Below are positions 22,695-62,619 of a DNA stretch of 64,000 nt, one piece after another (the first letter of the stretch is position 1; the number at the start of each line of letters is the position of its first letter). This stretch comes from Angiostrongylus vasorum (Eukaryota; Nematoda; Chromadorea; Rhabditida; Metastrongylidae). Below the pieces are notes generated by a model, which did no database searches, had not been told where the DNA came from, and worked only from the letters and a program-made list of their open reading frames with translations. Position numbers and translations under genes: made by a program. The stretch spans positions 1,210,501 to 1,274,500 of the forward strand of contig JADANN010000018.1 of assembly GCA_018806985.1 (NCBI GenBank), read 5' to 3'.

Positions 22695-23810
22695 GAAAAG
22701 TTGTAACAGGAAGTGAACAAGAAGTTAACATTGTAGTTGAACGTTATTCTAAAGAGCGTTACATGAATAGCTGCCTTTAAATACGGTCTAACCTTTCTGG
22801 ACTTTTTTCGGAAAGAAATATCAAACTTTTCATCTTGAGTGATTGTGCCGGTGTGTGAGCAATCTGTTCTTGATTGCTGCTCGAAATCCAGAAACATTTC
22901 CTTGTTAAAGGGGGCAAAACCATCGAGAGAACATTTGACACCGTAAAAGGACTATTGACAACGGCGAAATCTTAAAGCCAATATATTTTCTTTGAACAAG
23001 TTCTGTAGAGGAGACCACACCCATAAAGTCACCATTGCGGGCTTCAACCGCAGGATTGGCGATGGCACCACCTGCTGCGAGAAGAGCAAGGCAAGGGCCT
23101 CGGTTGGTGGAGTGGATAGCACGCGAGTCCAAGGTGAGGATAATCGTGGTTTCGAAGCCCATTGACGATCGTTTAATCGGCCACTTGAAATCAACGAGAA
23201 ACAGAAAATCGCCCAGAACAGATGGACTTTATGTACTATCACCTTAACATTCGCAACACTACGCCGTAACTCTCGTAGAAAAGTCATCAACTTCGTACAA
23301 AAGATATTTTAGATGGCTGTTGCAACACAAGAAAAAACTGAGCATGTGGAGAGGCAAATTCTAAGCTGTATTGTTTACTGCTCTACAAAGGAAGCAATCG
23401 GCAGAGTGCTGACCACAACCATGACTCACATGTATTCGATTCACTAATCAGAATTGAACTACTTGCCAAGGTTTTTGGAAGGGAAGTTCTTCTACCAAGT
23501 TGAAGTGCAAATTGCACTTTGTAGAAACAAATAAGTGCCGAGGATATGGTGACCTTGACATTTAGCAGTTTTCAGTAGTCATTTTACTGTGGGGAATTTC
23601 CTTTCAATGGTTTTGCCCCCGCTTAGCAGGGAAGTGTTACTGGATTTCGATCCGCGATCAAGAACAGATTACTCACAACACCGGCACAATCACTCAAGCT
23701 AAAAGGTTCGACATTTCCTTGCGAAAAAAGTCCACAAAAATTAGACCGCGTTTATGGGCAGTTACTTATGTTGTTCTTTAGAATAACGTTCAATTATTCA
23801 AAAGATCTGC
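22695..23810. mobile_element. 1.1-kb foldback element with about 220-bp inverted arms
   Basis: Left arm about 22710-22935, right arm about 23590-23800. Matching blocks in inverse order include GATTGTGCCGGTGTGTGAGC with ACACCGGCACAATC, CTGTTCTTGATTGC with GCGATCAAGAACAG, and GGGGGCAAAACCAT with ATGGTTTTGCCCCC. The roughly 650-bp interior has open frames on both strands near 22905-23290 that I could not assign. It is probably a non-autonomous foldback transposon. It directly abuts the MITE copy. Confidence 0.65.
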
Positions 23811-23892
23811 TCAACACTTGGAATGTGCGCTATTGTGATCTTTTCACCTACAAATTGTGTGCCATATTTAACCGAAGATAATATTAGATTAT

Positions 23893-24007
23893 GGGGACGT
23901 GTAGCAAAGCGGTGGGAGGCGCCCTGCAACACACATGGGATCGATCCACGAACCCGTGCCCCACCAAGCCTCCGCCTCCAGAGTCGGCAAGGTGGCACCA
24001 GACTTGT
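23893..24007 (+). repeat. tRNA-derived SINE, copy F (cut by RTE copy 4)
   Basis: The head GTAGCAAAGCGGTGGGAGGCG, the B-box position GGGATCGATCCACG and the body to CACCAGACTTGTTCG are present. The sequence then changes abruptly to the 3' tail of RTE copy 4, so the SINE is truncated at that junction. Confidence 0.78.
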
Positions 24008-27000
24008 TCGATATCACTTGTATCACCGGTTGTCCCGTAGATCGTCGAGTGACTCCTGCAGGCGCCTGTGAATGTTCCATTTTTCTCTGTCGCGTGCAGG
24101 AGTAGCGCAATGGGTTCTGCTCGCTCTAGGGACTCGTTAAGCATCATATCTTTCTCCCTAGGCTTTTCGTGAAGAACTCTGACTATCGCATTAGTGGTCT
24201 TCCTGCAGTGAGATTGACATACCGAGGAAGCCAGTCACTAACGGCTCTTGTCCGTCGGTTGTCAGTCATACGCATTGCGTGGACGGCCCACCTTATCTTG
24301 GACTGTTTGGCGTACAGAATGGCACCTTTGATTTCTGATCGTTGACGCAGGTCGGAGCTTCGGATCTCCTCCCCTTACTTGTGTGACACGAGATACTCAT
24401 AGCATCGTCATTTCGACTGCGCGCTCAATAACGTTAAGTGATCTTTCATTCTGTTTACGCAGCGGCCAGGTTTCTGACGCATACGTTAACGCAGGAAGTA
24501 CTGTTGAGTCGAAAAGTTGGGCACACAGTCGGGTTTTCTTTGATCTCCCCACTACATCTTCGATGCTCTTGAAAGCTCCTCAAGCTGCTTGTTTCCTTCT
24601 GCTCAACACTGGAGCTAAGTCGTTTATCATATTGATTTCCCGACCTAGATAGACATAACTGAAGCATTCGGAGATGTTCGTTCCGTTGACCGCAAATGGG
24701 GCATACGAAACCAATCCGTTCCTCATAAACATCGTTTTTTGTGAAATGTAGTCGAAGACCGATCTTTCTATAGGCTCTGTCAAAGTCAGCAAGCATACGT
24801 TCCGCTTGGCTAATGTTTGGTGTTATAAGGACGATGTCATCAGCAAAGCGAAGATGGTGTAACTGCCGACCATCGATTTCCACTCCCATATTATTCCACT
24901 CCAATGTTCGCATGACGTTCTCGATGGTGGCAGTAAATAATTTCGGCGAGATGATATCGCCTTAACTAACCCCTCTTCTGACTTCGATATTAATATCACT
25001 GTAAAACGGTGATATCTTGGCTGTGAAATTTTTGTACAGCTCACAAAGAATCTTTATATATTGAGTAGGGACTCCCTGACTATCAGGCGCTTCCATGAGT
25101 GCTTCTATACGAGTTGAGTCAAAGGCTTTCAATAAATCGATGAAAGTGGACAGAGTGGTCTTTTGTATTCGCGATACTTCAGTGAGTCTTGTTATCGTGT
25201 GAATATGGTCCATCGTACTAAATCGTTTTCTAAACCCTGCTTATTCACGTGGCCATCCTTCGTGTAGGGTTCTAGCAATTCTGTTTAGAATAACTCGTGT
25301 GAGAGGTTTGCAAACGACGGACAGTAAGCAAACTGAGCGATATTTGCCGATATTGTGGAGATCACCCCTATTGAACAATAGGACGGTCTTGCTGGTCTTC
25401 CACTGAGTACGGACCTTGCATTCAGACAGGTCAAGTGTGAAAAGCCGAGCAGGTGTGTTTACGAGGACTGACGGAAGGCTCTTCAGGTGTTCTGATCTTA
25501 TCCTGTCCGGACCTGGTGCCGTTTGATTTTTCACCGACGAAATGGCATGTCGGATTTCGGAAGGTGGAACCGGTGGTTCAACATATCCATTCTCCTTTAT
25601 TTCATATAACGCAAGGTGGACGTGGTTATCGACGAGATCTGAGTAGTATTCGTGAATGATTTTCTCCATTGCCTTTCTGGACGGTGTAACTGTTCCGTCT
25701 GTGCGTCGACATGAGCGAAGCCTCGGTGGGCTTTGCAAATGTTTTTCCTAGCCTCTGCAGCCTCGATCGTAACTGCTGCTCTTCTCTCTTTAAGGACTTC
25801 TTTTATCGCCTGTCTGCACCGTTTTGCAAGTTCGGACGTTGGTTCATGGTAGCCTGCTGCTCGTGCGATTTTACGCTGGCGTATCAGCTCGAGTGTTTCT
25901 GGAGACAGGCGTCTCTTGGTGGCTTTCGAACTCTCGGCTTTCATAGCGCTAACGTGAAAATGTTGAATGAGCCGATCGTATTCTTCGTCGATGTTATCGA
26001 CAACGGCATCTTCGCAACAACTGACTAGTTAATTGAATAAGTCGCAGTTTACGGTGGTTCTGGGACTTCGGTTTTTGAATTTAGCGGCTTTTTTCTCCTT
26101 TTTGCGAGAAATAGAGTCCTGCACAAAGGTGACGGTGATCTGATCCTGTGTAGAATTTTGGGACAACAGTGACATCGGTTAGGCAAAACCTTCTGTTTAC
26201 TATAATGTGGTCTGTTTCATTATGGTACTCTCCATTGGGAGACTGCCACGTCCAGCGTTGAGGGTGGAGCCTCTGGAATTGCGAATTACCATGGATAGCG
26301 TTGGTCGTCATGATAAACTCAGATAGCCGCTCACCGTGTTCGTTCCATTCTAATCCATGGATCCCAATTTGACGTTCTTTAGACGTTCTTCTTGATCCAA
26401 TCTTGCCGTTGAAATCTCCAATGATGACCTTGAAGAATGTATGGTCTTCTCTGTAGAACTTCCCCAAGCATACAGAACGCTTTGGCTTTTTTCTTCGTCA
26501 TAGTTTGATGTCGGCGCGTAAACGACGAAGATTGTCAAGGCCGGAGTTAATCCACATCTTTTTAATCGTAAACGTCCGATTCAGGTTGTAAGTTGTTCGA
26601 ATGAATCGATGTTCATGCACAAATTCGTGTTGACGAGAACCCGACGCCGCCGACTCCTCTTCTGTCGCATGTTTCGAGGAACAGTTTTCCGGTGTCATAG
26701 ACGGCGTTGAATGGGTGGCGTCGTCTGGTCTCGGCCAGGCCGATGACGTCGTAGCTTATCCTTCTTGGTTGCATGAGCAAGTCTTCTATCGAGGACTCGG
26801 ATGCAAGTTTACGTGCATAGTAGGTACAGATCGTCACCCTAGTTCTTCACAATCCAGGCAGCTTCCATTGCCCTGAGGTTTTAGGTACCTCCCTGTACTC
26901 GCCCTACCCAACGCTGCGAAATTGGGGGCTCTTTCGGGGTCAAAGAAATGAGGCCCGTTTTTTACTGTGTTTAGCATTTTGATACCCACGTATAACTTGC

Positions 27001-27420
27001 TGGGCTCTGAACGTGGGGGCTGGGTATACTCACGGGTAGCTTGCCAGGCTCTCTCAGAGTGGACATGGAGCTTATTTGTTGGAGGCGACTCCTAACCGTC
27101 TCCCACATACTTCCCTGTCACTTGACTACAGGCTTTTTGGCCGAATTGACACGTAGAGTACAATCTGCATAAATCAGAACGCACCCACACAAGCGTGCAT
27201 GAATACGCCCCGTTAATGCAGAAAGTATGTGCCAAATCGGCGCAGCAGAAACAGGGAGTCCATCCTCTGGATCCACCTGCGTCTCAGGGAGGAAAAGGTC
27301 GGTTTTGGTCCGCGATTAACCTCCTATCCGCCACCGGGGACGCGCCACGTAGCCTCGCGACTAACCGGCTCGAGGTCCCTCATATGAGAGAGGTCCGTGG
27401 AATACTTTCATATAGACAAT
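24006..27420 (-). mobile_element. RTE-clade retrotransposon, copy 4 (most complete)
   Basis: About 3.4 kb on the minus strand. Order from the 5' end: leader (27420-26840); APE-type endonuclease with DVIGLAETRRRHPFNAVYDT (about 26760), IIGDFNGKIGSRR (about 26400) and TDHIIVNRRFCLTDVTVVPK (about 26180); linker EAEARK-type basic region (25950-25750); RT start IIHEYYSDL, then NQTAPGPDRIRSEHLKSLP (about 25520) and RSVCLLSVV (about 25320); motif A STFIDLLKAFDS (about 25130); HHLRFADDIVLITPN as motif C (about 24850); and the carboxy block ending near 24090. The 3' tail is TGATACAAGTGATATCG-like at 24008-24026. Several frames are broken, so it is inactive, but it is the best template for the family here. 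Confidence 0.92.
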
Positions 27421-27574
27421 ATTTTCCAATTTCCTAGCTCCTTCATAGACAAAATAACGGTATTTAAGCTGGAATGTAAGAGGTCGATTTACCACGGTTT
27501 TGTCGAAAAAAAATTCCCCCTGCGATTACAGAACTGATCAGTCTGCAAAAATAACTCTCAAATAAGTAAATTAA

Positions 27575-27985
27575 TTACATCATCCCAGCGGTTTACCGCC
27601 TCATCGTGGCTGGGAGGTGTTCCTGGGTGTCCGGCAGCAATGAACAGCGGAGGATTCATCCTCCTGGCAGGGCCTCCCAAGTTGAGAAGGAGTTCGGCGT
27701 TTCCATCAGGAAGCCCAGCTAAGAGTAAGCCAATACCAGGATCCGTTACCGTCCTAGTAACAAACTGGTAGCATGGTGTCAAATCTCGCTCTGATCCACA
27801 AGGGCGGCGATTGGCTGTGGTGAGGACGACCTGGGACAGGCTTTGCCCAGGGTGACGTGGGGACCAGGGAAACACAGTGGCTAAACCGGCAAAACTCCGA
27901 AAAAAGTGGAAAATATGCTGGAGTTCGCAAAGCCAGTGAAGACGGGATATCCAAGTAATCAAATAAAACTGCCATCCGAGACTAA
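27575..27985 (-). repeat. repeat family B, copy 1
   Basis: One of five long copies (here and at 29.1, 33.3, 42.8 and 53.1 kb) sharing ACCGCCTCATCGTGGCTGGG, CCAGGATCC, GATCCACAAGGGCGGCGA and GGCCATCCAAGT. Read on the minus strand, this copy is open for a 179-aa frame (27558-28097) with LPDGNAELLLNLGG and HPGTPPSHDEAVNRW. Related peptides occur in other copies. No known domain was recognised. All long copies share one orientation. Confidence 0.7.
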
Positions 27986-28099
27986 GGTCGCGAGAGAAGA
28001 AAATGAATGGAAAGTGCGCTCGTCTTTGCACCGGTCCAGGAGACAAGCTGTGCAAGATGTCCGGACAGATAAGTGAACAACCTCTGTTTCTTTCCAAAA

Positions 28100-28546
28100 T
28101 TTCTGTGCCTTCTATAACCTTAATATTTAAAAATTATCATCTTAGTGCATAAGGATTTCTTGAAAAGTGGGATATTTCGAGGAAATTGTTCAATTTAAAT
28201 GTGTGGGGACAGTAAACGGTACCTTATTGGACCAACTCACCTGTATGGGTCGTTCAATAAAACCCGTCTACGCGTTGCGGTGTCCGTAGTTACACCAACA
28301 AGGAACGAATGACGTCTCCGTGCAACAACATTTGTTGTGTTTTCCACTGAGCTGGTGTTTTTCATCATATGAGGATTTCTCGTTGTTTAAATGATTTGTG
28401 AAGATCGTATCGGCTTGTTCGGGTTCTTAGAATGGCTTTTAGTTCTGTGAAGACCTCATATTCCTCTTTTTGTGTCGTTGGCTGAGCGTTTGTTTTGCTA
28501 CTTGTTTTATACTTTATGAAAATTATCATACGAGGTGTGTTGCAGG
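28100..28546. other. upstream region of the SAYSD1-like gene
   Basis: No repeat was recognised. It ends in GTGTTGCAG, an acceptor-like site one base before the ATG, suggesting SL trans-splicing. Confidence 0.4.
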
Positions 28547-31500
28547 ATGAAGAGAACAAAAGAAAAATTGATGGCCTACAGAAGAATTGCCATAGAAGGT
28601 TTTAAGCCAAGGTCGCGCAGTAGTGAATCAACGTCAGAGACTCAACGAGTACGTTCTATCATAGTTGTTTGAAGAATTTTCCCTGCGTTTTCTTTTAGGG
28701 AACATAAATGAAATTCGTTTCCTTGTGAAGCTTTTATACGCGAATTTCACCAGTAGAGATTTTCCCAAGGTGGTAGTTTTAACAGGTAAAGATTTCCTCT
28801 GTAACTACCGACAGTTTTTTGACTATAGCACATGAAGACTTCAGATATTGACGTACTTATAGCATTGATCTGGCTTTGTCGACCTGGTTGTAATTTTTCT
28901 GGTATACCATTTTCATCTTGAGTTGTATTTAAGAAACTCAACCATCGTAATTGAGAGCTGTAAGTAGATAGCTGATTGTGGTACATGCACGATTTGTGAG
29001 CTGTACTACATAAATATTTAAGCACTAGATTTCATGAAAGCGCACGGTATTCCTGCGAACGCCAGACTTTAGAAAATAGCGGCAATATCTGGTTTTGAAT
29101 TGCAGCAACATATTATGAGGTACTCCTCCCGGTGGTTTACTGCCTCACCGTGTCCGGAAGGTGTTCCTGGGTGTTGGGCTGCAATGTACAGCGAGGGATT
29201 GATCCTCCCAGCAGGATGTCTCAAGCTGAGAAGGAAGGAGTTCGGCGTTTCCATTAGGAAGCCCAGCTAACAGTAAACCAGTACCAGGATCCACCACCGT
29301 CCTAGTATCAAACTAGTCGCGAGCGGTGGTAAACATCCCTTCGATCCACAAAGGTGGCGACTGCCAGCTGTGGTGACGACCTGGGGCAGACTTTGGATAG
29401 GCTGACCTCGGGACTCCAGGGAACCACAATGGCTAAACCAAAAAAACTACGAAAAAGTGGAAATTATGATGTGGTGCGGACAACCAATGAAAATAGGCCG
29501 TGCAAGTATACAAGTAACTAAGTAACTAGGGCGATCATATGGGATTTTATGCGACAAGCGGGTTCACGATTAGCGTAAAGATCGACATCTGAAAAAGTTG
29601 GTGCTACATCTGCAGCTCAGAAGCGGATGCACTTGGCCCATTAGGAATCACGAGATATTGGGTGCGCCGAATAATAAGGCATGGTCCGCCATAGGCATTT
29701 GGGTTGCCACCTACCCCTTTTTCACTTTATAGCCTTCGCATATGGGTTCACCTCTGATTAGGGTTGGACCTTTGCCAGTGACGAATTTTGCGAATTCATC
29801 AGAGCACTTACGATGGCCAGCACTCCTTTGGGATTTGGCAGTGGCTGAATGTTGACGTTCTTGATGCACCACCGTTTTGTACTTGGCGCAAATTGTACGA
29901 GTCGAATCCGTGGACTACTCTTATCGTCACTTTTTTATTCTACATAACTGGACAAGTTTTCTTCATCTGGTAAGCAGTTTTGGTGTTAAGCTAGAGTTGT
30001 TTTCCAAATTTTAAGCAGCGAAACGGTGCAGCTTTACTGTTGCAAAACGTTTAAATTCCGTGTCTTCTCCATACGGATCAGTATTTTTTTTCTTTCCTTT
30101 TCCTTTTTATGTGACCCGTCTTCATCTCTACTCTGCCGATCCCAGCACTTCTTGCATTCGATTTGTTTCTTCGAATTCATCATTCATGAAAATGTTAACT
30201 TTTTGCTTTGGGTTCGCCTGCTTTTTGAGGATTTTCTTTTCCCCATGAATGTCGCTGAATGCTGTCCAAGTAGATTGTCCTTAGAGTCCTGAGATAGCTG
30301 GGGTGGAGCGTTCCCACTTGAATTGAAGAGTGAACTTTTACCAGACAAATATGGTACGGATTTCTCGATTCCGGAGGCATAGGAAGCTCATGTTGAATGG
30401 CATCATTACTACTACGCTACGCGCCTCCTCCAGATCAATATACCATTGATAAGTTCACGTCTTTGCTTTTCTTGACATAGTTTTTTCTAGTGAACAGAAT
30501 GACTCGTCTTTCACTTTTTTGGTAAGCGAATGTCCGAAGCTTCTAGTGCTGCTGGAAAATTCTATTAATTTCAAAGATTAACGTGCATGGTTGTCTGTAT
30601 GATGTAGGAATTATTTTGGGCTAACACTTTGTACCCGATGTGAATTTTTTTCCACTCCCACTTGTAGTGCAATCGGACTGCATAGGTTGCTATCTACTTT
30701 TTTTCGTCCCGGTCATTTATTTTACTGAACATATTTCTTCGCTGTACTTTTAACGTTTTATCGACCGAGTTAACCCTAAAAAGTAATATGAATATTCATG
30801 GACATTTCTAGCGCAGTGGCTACAAGTGTTTTTCAGTACGCACAGGATCAGCTGCTAGTTCGATCAGCGTCCCGAAATCACGAAGCACTCTATCCCTTCG
30901 GAGTGACTAAGTTGGTGTCAGACTTGATAAAACACTGACTTAAAACATTGACTTGATACATCAGTAGGACACTGCAATTCACTGAAGGCCTAGGGTGCGA
31001 ATTCAGTCACCTCAACTATTCTTGATGAAGTCAAGTGAACAGCTTATCCTTCAGGGATTGATCAATAGGAAACCCCTGTGCATTAATTTTAGTATACATT
31101 GGCTCAATTTTGTCATTTGTTCTTATGCCATGTTTCAGGGCTCAGTTTGGATTAGTGTTTTTCGCTGCATCCGTACTTATAGCTATATGTCTCAGTTTGG
31201 GAAATCGTAATGAAGGAGAGGTTGGCCCTTTCTAGCTTTTCTTCATAGAAATTCTTCCAAAATATGGCAGACTTAGTTGTGCTTAGGTGTCATTTATCAG
31301 TGATTTATACTTACTTGAATACTTGGGTGGTCCACCCTCACTGGTTATACGGGTTCCAGCGTATTCTCCATTTTTTCGGAAAATTGCTGGTTACCTGGAG
31401 ACTTGTTTGCTAAAATACCCACTGTTCTTAGCACTTTCTAGCAGTTTTTTTGTTAGGCTTCTGATAAGCTTCTTATTTAGCTTGTCATCAGCTCTTTACC

Positions 31501-31702
31501 TCTATTTCGTTAGTTCCTGCGATCGTTTGTGGATTGCTGATATTGTGATGTGATGTAATATCTACCTATACATGTAAATAACTTTTTGTTAGTGTTCTAG
31601 GTATCGGCATATTCTGTGTTCAATCCCAACTGCCAAAGACTGCTTGGACAGATAACTGCTGAGCATTTTGAACGTGATGTATTGAGAAGAAGGATTGACT
31701 AG
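28547..31702 (+). CDS. SAYSvFN-domain protein, SAYSD1 orthologue, 4 exons
   Basis: Exons: 28547-28648, 29842-29969, 31139-31220, 31601-31702 (TAG), about 137 aa, all in phase. The basic amino end (MKRTKEKLMAYRR) is followed by a hydrophobic segment TTLIVTFLFYITGQVFFI, then QFGLVFFAASVLIAI, which together fit the paired membrane region of SAYSD1. The carboxy exon carries the diagnostic SAYSVFNPNC and then GQITAEHFERDVL, matching the animal SAYSvFN domain. In mammals SAYSD1 is an ER membrane protein reported to recognise ribosomes stalled at the translocon. That role is known for the family and inferred here. GCAG immediately precedes the start codon, fitting SL trans-splicing. Introns contain family-B, family-C and SINE copies. 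The next gene, soap-1, begins 1.5 kb downstream on the same strand. Confidence 0.92.
29115..29525 (-). repeat. repeat family B, copy 2 (intron 1 of SAYSD1-like gene)
   Basis: It shares CCTCACCGTGTCCGGAAGG, TTCCTGGGTGTTGGGCTGC, ACCAGGATCCACCACCG and CCACAATGGCTAAACC with the other copies. On the minus strand it keeps a peptide related to copy 1 (HPGTPSGHGEAVNH). It ends in tandem CAAGTAACTAAGTAAC. Confidence 0.7.
30105..30385 (-). repeat. repeat family C (second tRNA-like SINE), copy 1
   Basis: It shares CAGCACTTCTTGCATTCGAT, TTTGAGGATTTTC and ATGAATGTCGCTGAATG with copies at 43.2, 52.0 and 57.8 kb. The tRNA-like end seen in the 43-kb copy is missing or diverged here. It lies in intron 2 of the SAYSD1-like gene. 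Confidence 0.62.
30812..31075 (+). repeat. tRNA-derived SINE, copy G (diverged)
   Basis: The head AGCGCAGTGGCTACAAG and B-box-like AGTTCGATCAGC are followed by the body (TTGGTGTCAGACTTG) and tail GGGATTGATCAAT. It is diverged and ends about 60 bp before exon 3 of the SAYSD1-like gene. Confidence 0.72.
31300..31420 (+). repeat. repeat family B fragment, opposite orientation
   Basis: TACTTGGGTGGTCCACCCTC, CTGGTTATACGGGTTCCAGC and TTTTTTCGGAAAATTGCTGG are the reverse complement of the right end of the long B copies. It lies in intron 3 of the SAYSD1-like gene. Confidence 0.6.
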
Positions 31703-31802
31703 GACCATTTCTCTCCGATGAGATCATAGAAGATTAAATGCAAGCGGCGAGAGGTATGTTGTTAACAAGTATTCTTACAGATAATGATTTTCCTGAAAAA
31801 TA

Positions 31803-32088
31803 AAGGATAAAGGATAGAGCTGTCGAAGTTGATCAAACCCTGAAGGATGCGCCATGCATTCGACTTCACTAAGCATCGTTGGAGGTGATTGAATGCATAT
31901 CTTGCCTTTACAATGACTCGCATTGATCCATCGATGTGTCGAGCCAGTGCTGCTATCTCCCTAACAGGTCTGGTACCAATTTGCCGGTCCTGGAGAGATG
32001 GAGGGCTTAGTGATCCTGCGGCACCGGGATGGATCGGTCCCCTGTGTACTGCAGGGCGCCTCCGAGCACTGCGCCGCTGGAATGGTTG
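31803..32088 (-). repeat. tRNA-derived SINE, copy H
   Basis: Minus-strand SINE between the SAYSD1-like gene and soap-1, from GATAGAGCTGTCGAAG (tail) through GGTCTGGTACCAATTTGCCG to the head near GCGCCTCCGAGCACTGCGCC. It has lengthened the intergenic spacer. Confidence 0.82.
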
Positions 32089-32089
32089 T

Positions 32090-33205
32090 AAGAGTTGGAA
32101 ATAATACACACCATGTGCATAAGATTAGTGAACACGTAGACTCCTTATAGGCAAATACTATAATTTGATGACGCCATGTGTAGATCTCTACAAGGACTAT
32201 ACTTCGTTGTAGCGTAAAGCTACAGGTAATTGCCAAACTATGGTGTTCAGATGGTTCAGAGTTGTGTAAAATCTTTACTTTTTTCCAATATAAATATCTC
32301 GGCACTTTCTATAACGGCAACAGTCAAGTTGCTCCGTAAAACGGTTTTGTAAGTTGTTAAAAGTAGAAAATGCTCCGATCTAGCTATGAGTTGGACTGTA
32401 CGTGTTACACGTGGAGTAAAACGTGTTGGCATACGTGGAATTTCCGTTCGCCTCTTCGCTCAAGAGGTTCTCACTAGGCTCGATTTGTTTAGGGGAGACA
32501 GGGAGCATAGCAGTTGTCTTTCTCACATTTCGTGACAGTTTGGGCGTTCCTGTTGGAGAGGTGAAGCTTTGTTGTACATCGCACTTTTCCAGTTAAGATC
32601 ATGCAACCAACTGCGACTTAGTACATCATTGGAAGAAGTATGGTAGGATCCTCCTAGGAATACTATTAAAATTTTATTCCAGACGTGATTTCTTTAACCA
32701 GAAGGCTTTTCTTTGTATTTCATGTAGTTTACTGTTCCTTTTTCTGTGGAGTGTGCTTTCACTGAAACAGGAAAATAGTGTCCTTTTTCCTGTGGGTTCG
32801 GTCTTCCATGAATACCGCTGTTTATTGTTTCTTTACGATCAATATCTTCGTTATCCATCTCCTTCGTTATATTTGATTTCTTTCATCGTATTTTCTTCGT
32901 GCTTTGCTTTTTATAATCTCGATTTTGTCCGTGGACTAAGCAGCTTAATGTAAAATGTTTCAGGTGATGGGTAACTCGTTGGTTGTCGATCTATGTTTTG
33001 CTTGCTAAAACATTATTTTCGGGAAGATCACTAGAGCAGCTCGTTCTTCAAGGACATTTGTGATACTATAAATTCTTTAAATGAATCGTTTCTCATTGTT
33101 TTTTATATGTGGGTTATAAGCCTGATGAATGCTTGGATTTTTTCGTTGATAAAATGTCATCGTTGTAAAAGCTTGCTTTATAGTAATGATTTTTTATAAC
33201 TTTTT
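32090..33205. other. spacer upstream of soap-1
   Basis: AT-rich, with no repeat or exon recognised. It ends in CTTTTTAAG, an acceptor-like site two bases before the soap-1 ATG. Confidence 0.4.
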
Positions 33206-33210
33206 AAGGT

Positions 33211-61312
<28,102 letters not shown>

Positions 61313-61605
61313 TAGCAGGCCATTATTGCCGATTTATAAATAACTTAGGTACTAAGTGTTAGAAAGACTCATTTGCATGCAGTGTTAAATAGATGTGTCA
61401 TCTAGATGAAACAAATATGCTACGACTTGAGTTGATTTCAACTCGTAATTAAGCGCAAGTACGCCGGTATGCAGTGATTTGTACCTATATTTTTTCCGGT
61501 GATTTCTTTTACCACACCATGTTTTGCCGAACTCTTTGTATTCATTTCCTAAGACCGGCTTTCTATTAATCTCGGCATTGGATTATAAATGTGTCGTCCT
61601 CTTTT

Positions 61606-62402
61606 TCAGCAATCGCGAGGTTGTTATTCAGCACACGTTTACTTCCTTAAAGAAGAATACATACAACACAACGGTAGCTGAGGTCTCGGCAGTGTCGCCT
61701 TCTTCAGAATCTGGAAGGGTACACTAATACGCAACTTACTAGGTCAAACGCTTCAATAGCAAAGGCAGAAAGATGAGAACCTGAACGATAATTACACGAT
61801 CTGCAGTTTCTCGAAAACCCCACCGTTCTTTACCTGCCTTCCACCCAGAAAGAACAGTCGCTTAGAGGTGCATATGCTTGATGACTGCACCACCCCTCAT
61901 CAAAAAAGCAGTTCTGAGGTAAGGGGGCTAGATCACGTGTTATCTCTGGACATTCTTCCCTGCTATTCATTCTGAATGAATCTAGGGGCCAGATCACATG
62001 TCATCTGTGGGCATTCTTCCCTGTTATTCATTTTGAACCATTCTGAATGAATCTGCCCATTTTTTTAAAATTTTTTTGACGAGGGGTTTTTTTATTTTTG
62101 GTTTTTGATGAGGGGGTGGTGCAGTCATCTGCCATATGCGCCTCTAGGCCACCGTTCTTTCTGGGTGGAAGGCAGGTAAGGAACGGTGGGGTTTTTAGAG
62201 AAGATGCAGATCGGTAATTATCGTTCAGGTTTTCATCTTTCTGTTTGTGCTGTTGAAGCGTTTGACCTAGTAAAGTCACATATCAGTGCATCTTCCAGGC
62301 TTTGAAGAAGGCGATACTGCTGAAACATCATCTATCGTTGGGCTGTGTGTGTTCTTCTTTAAGGAAGTAAACATGTGCTGAACAACATCCTCGCGATTGC
62401 TG
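61606..62402. mobile_element. PLE-derived 0.8-kb foldback element
   Basis: GCAATCGCGAGGTTGTTATTC at the left is inverted at the right (AACATCCTCGCGATTGC), and arms continue inward (ACTTCCTTAAAGAAGAA with TTCTTCTTTAAGGAAGT). Hammerhead-like motifs are at 61676-61712 (minus) and 62298-62334 (plus), both degenerate. Interior blocks (TCAAACGCTTCAATAGC, GTTTCTCGAAAACCCCACCG, GACTGCACCACC) match the coding PLE's flank at 8350-8580 in the same order. No protein is encoded. Confidence 0.7.
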
Positions 62403-62619
62403 AAAGAGAGAGCGACACATTTTTTGTATTCAGTTGATGGCTTGTCGAGAAATGAAAATTCACAAAAGAAGTGAAAATTTGTCCATACAATAACAGAAAC
62501 TGTTGTTGAGGAGAACTGTAATATGTAGTAAAATGTCTTCTACCACAGAGATTTTGGTAAACACTGTGTTGAGATATTCCTGTTATAGAGGAAATATAGC
62601 ATCATTTGGTCACTTGTAA

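Noticed and set aside
22905..23290. open frames on both strands in the 22.7-23.8 kb foldback as a transposase
   Set aside because: No DDE, helix-turn-helix or other transposase motif was seen, so it was left as an unidentified core.
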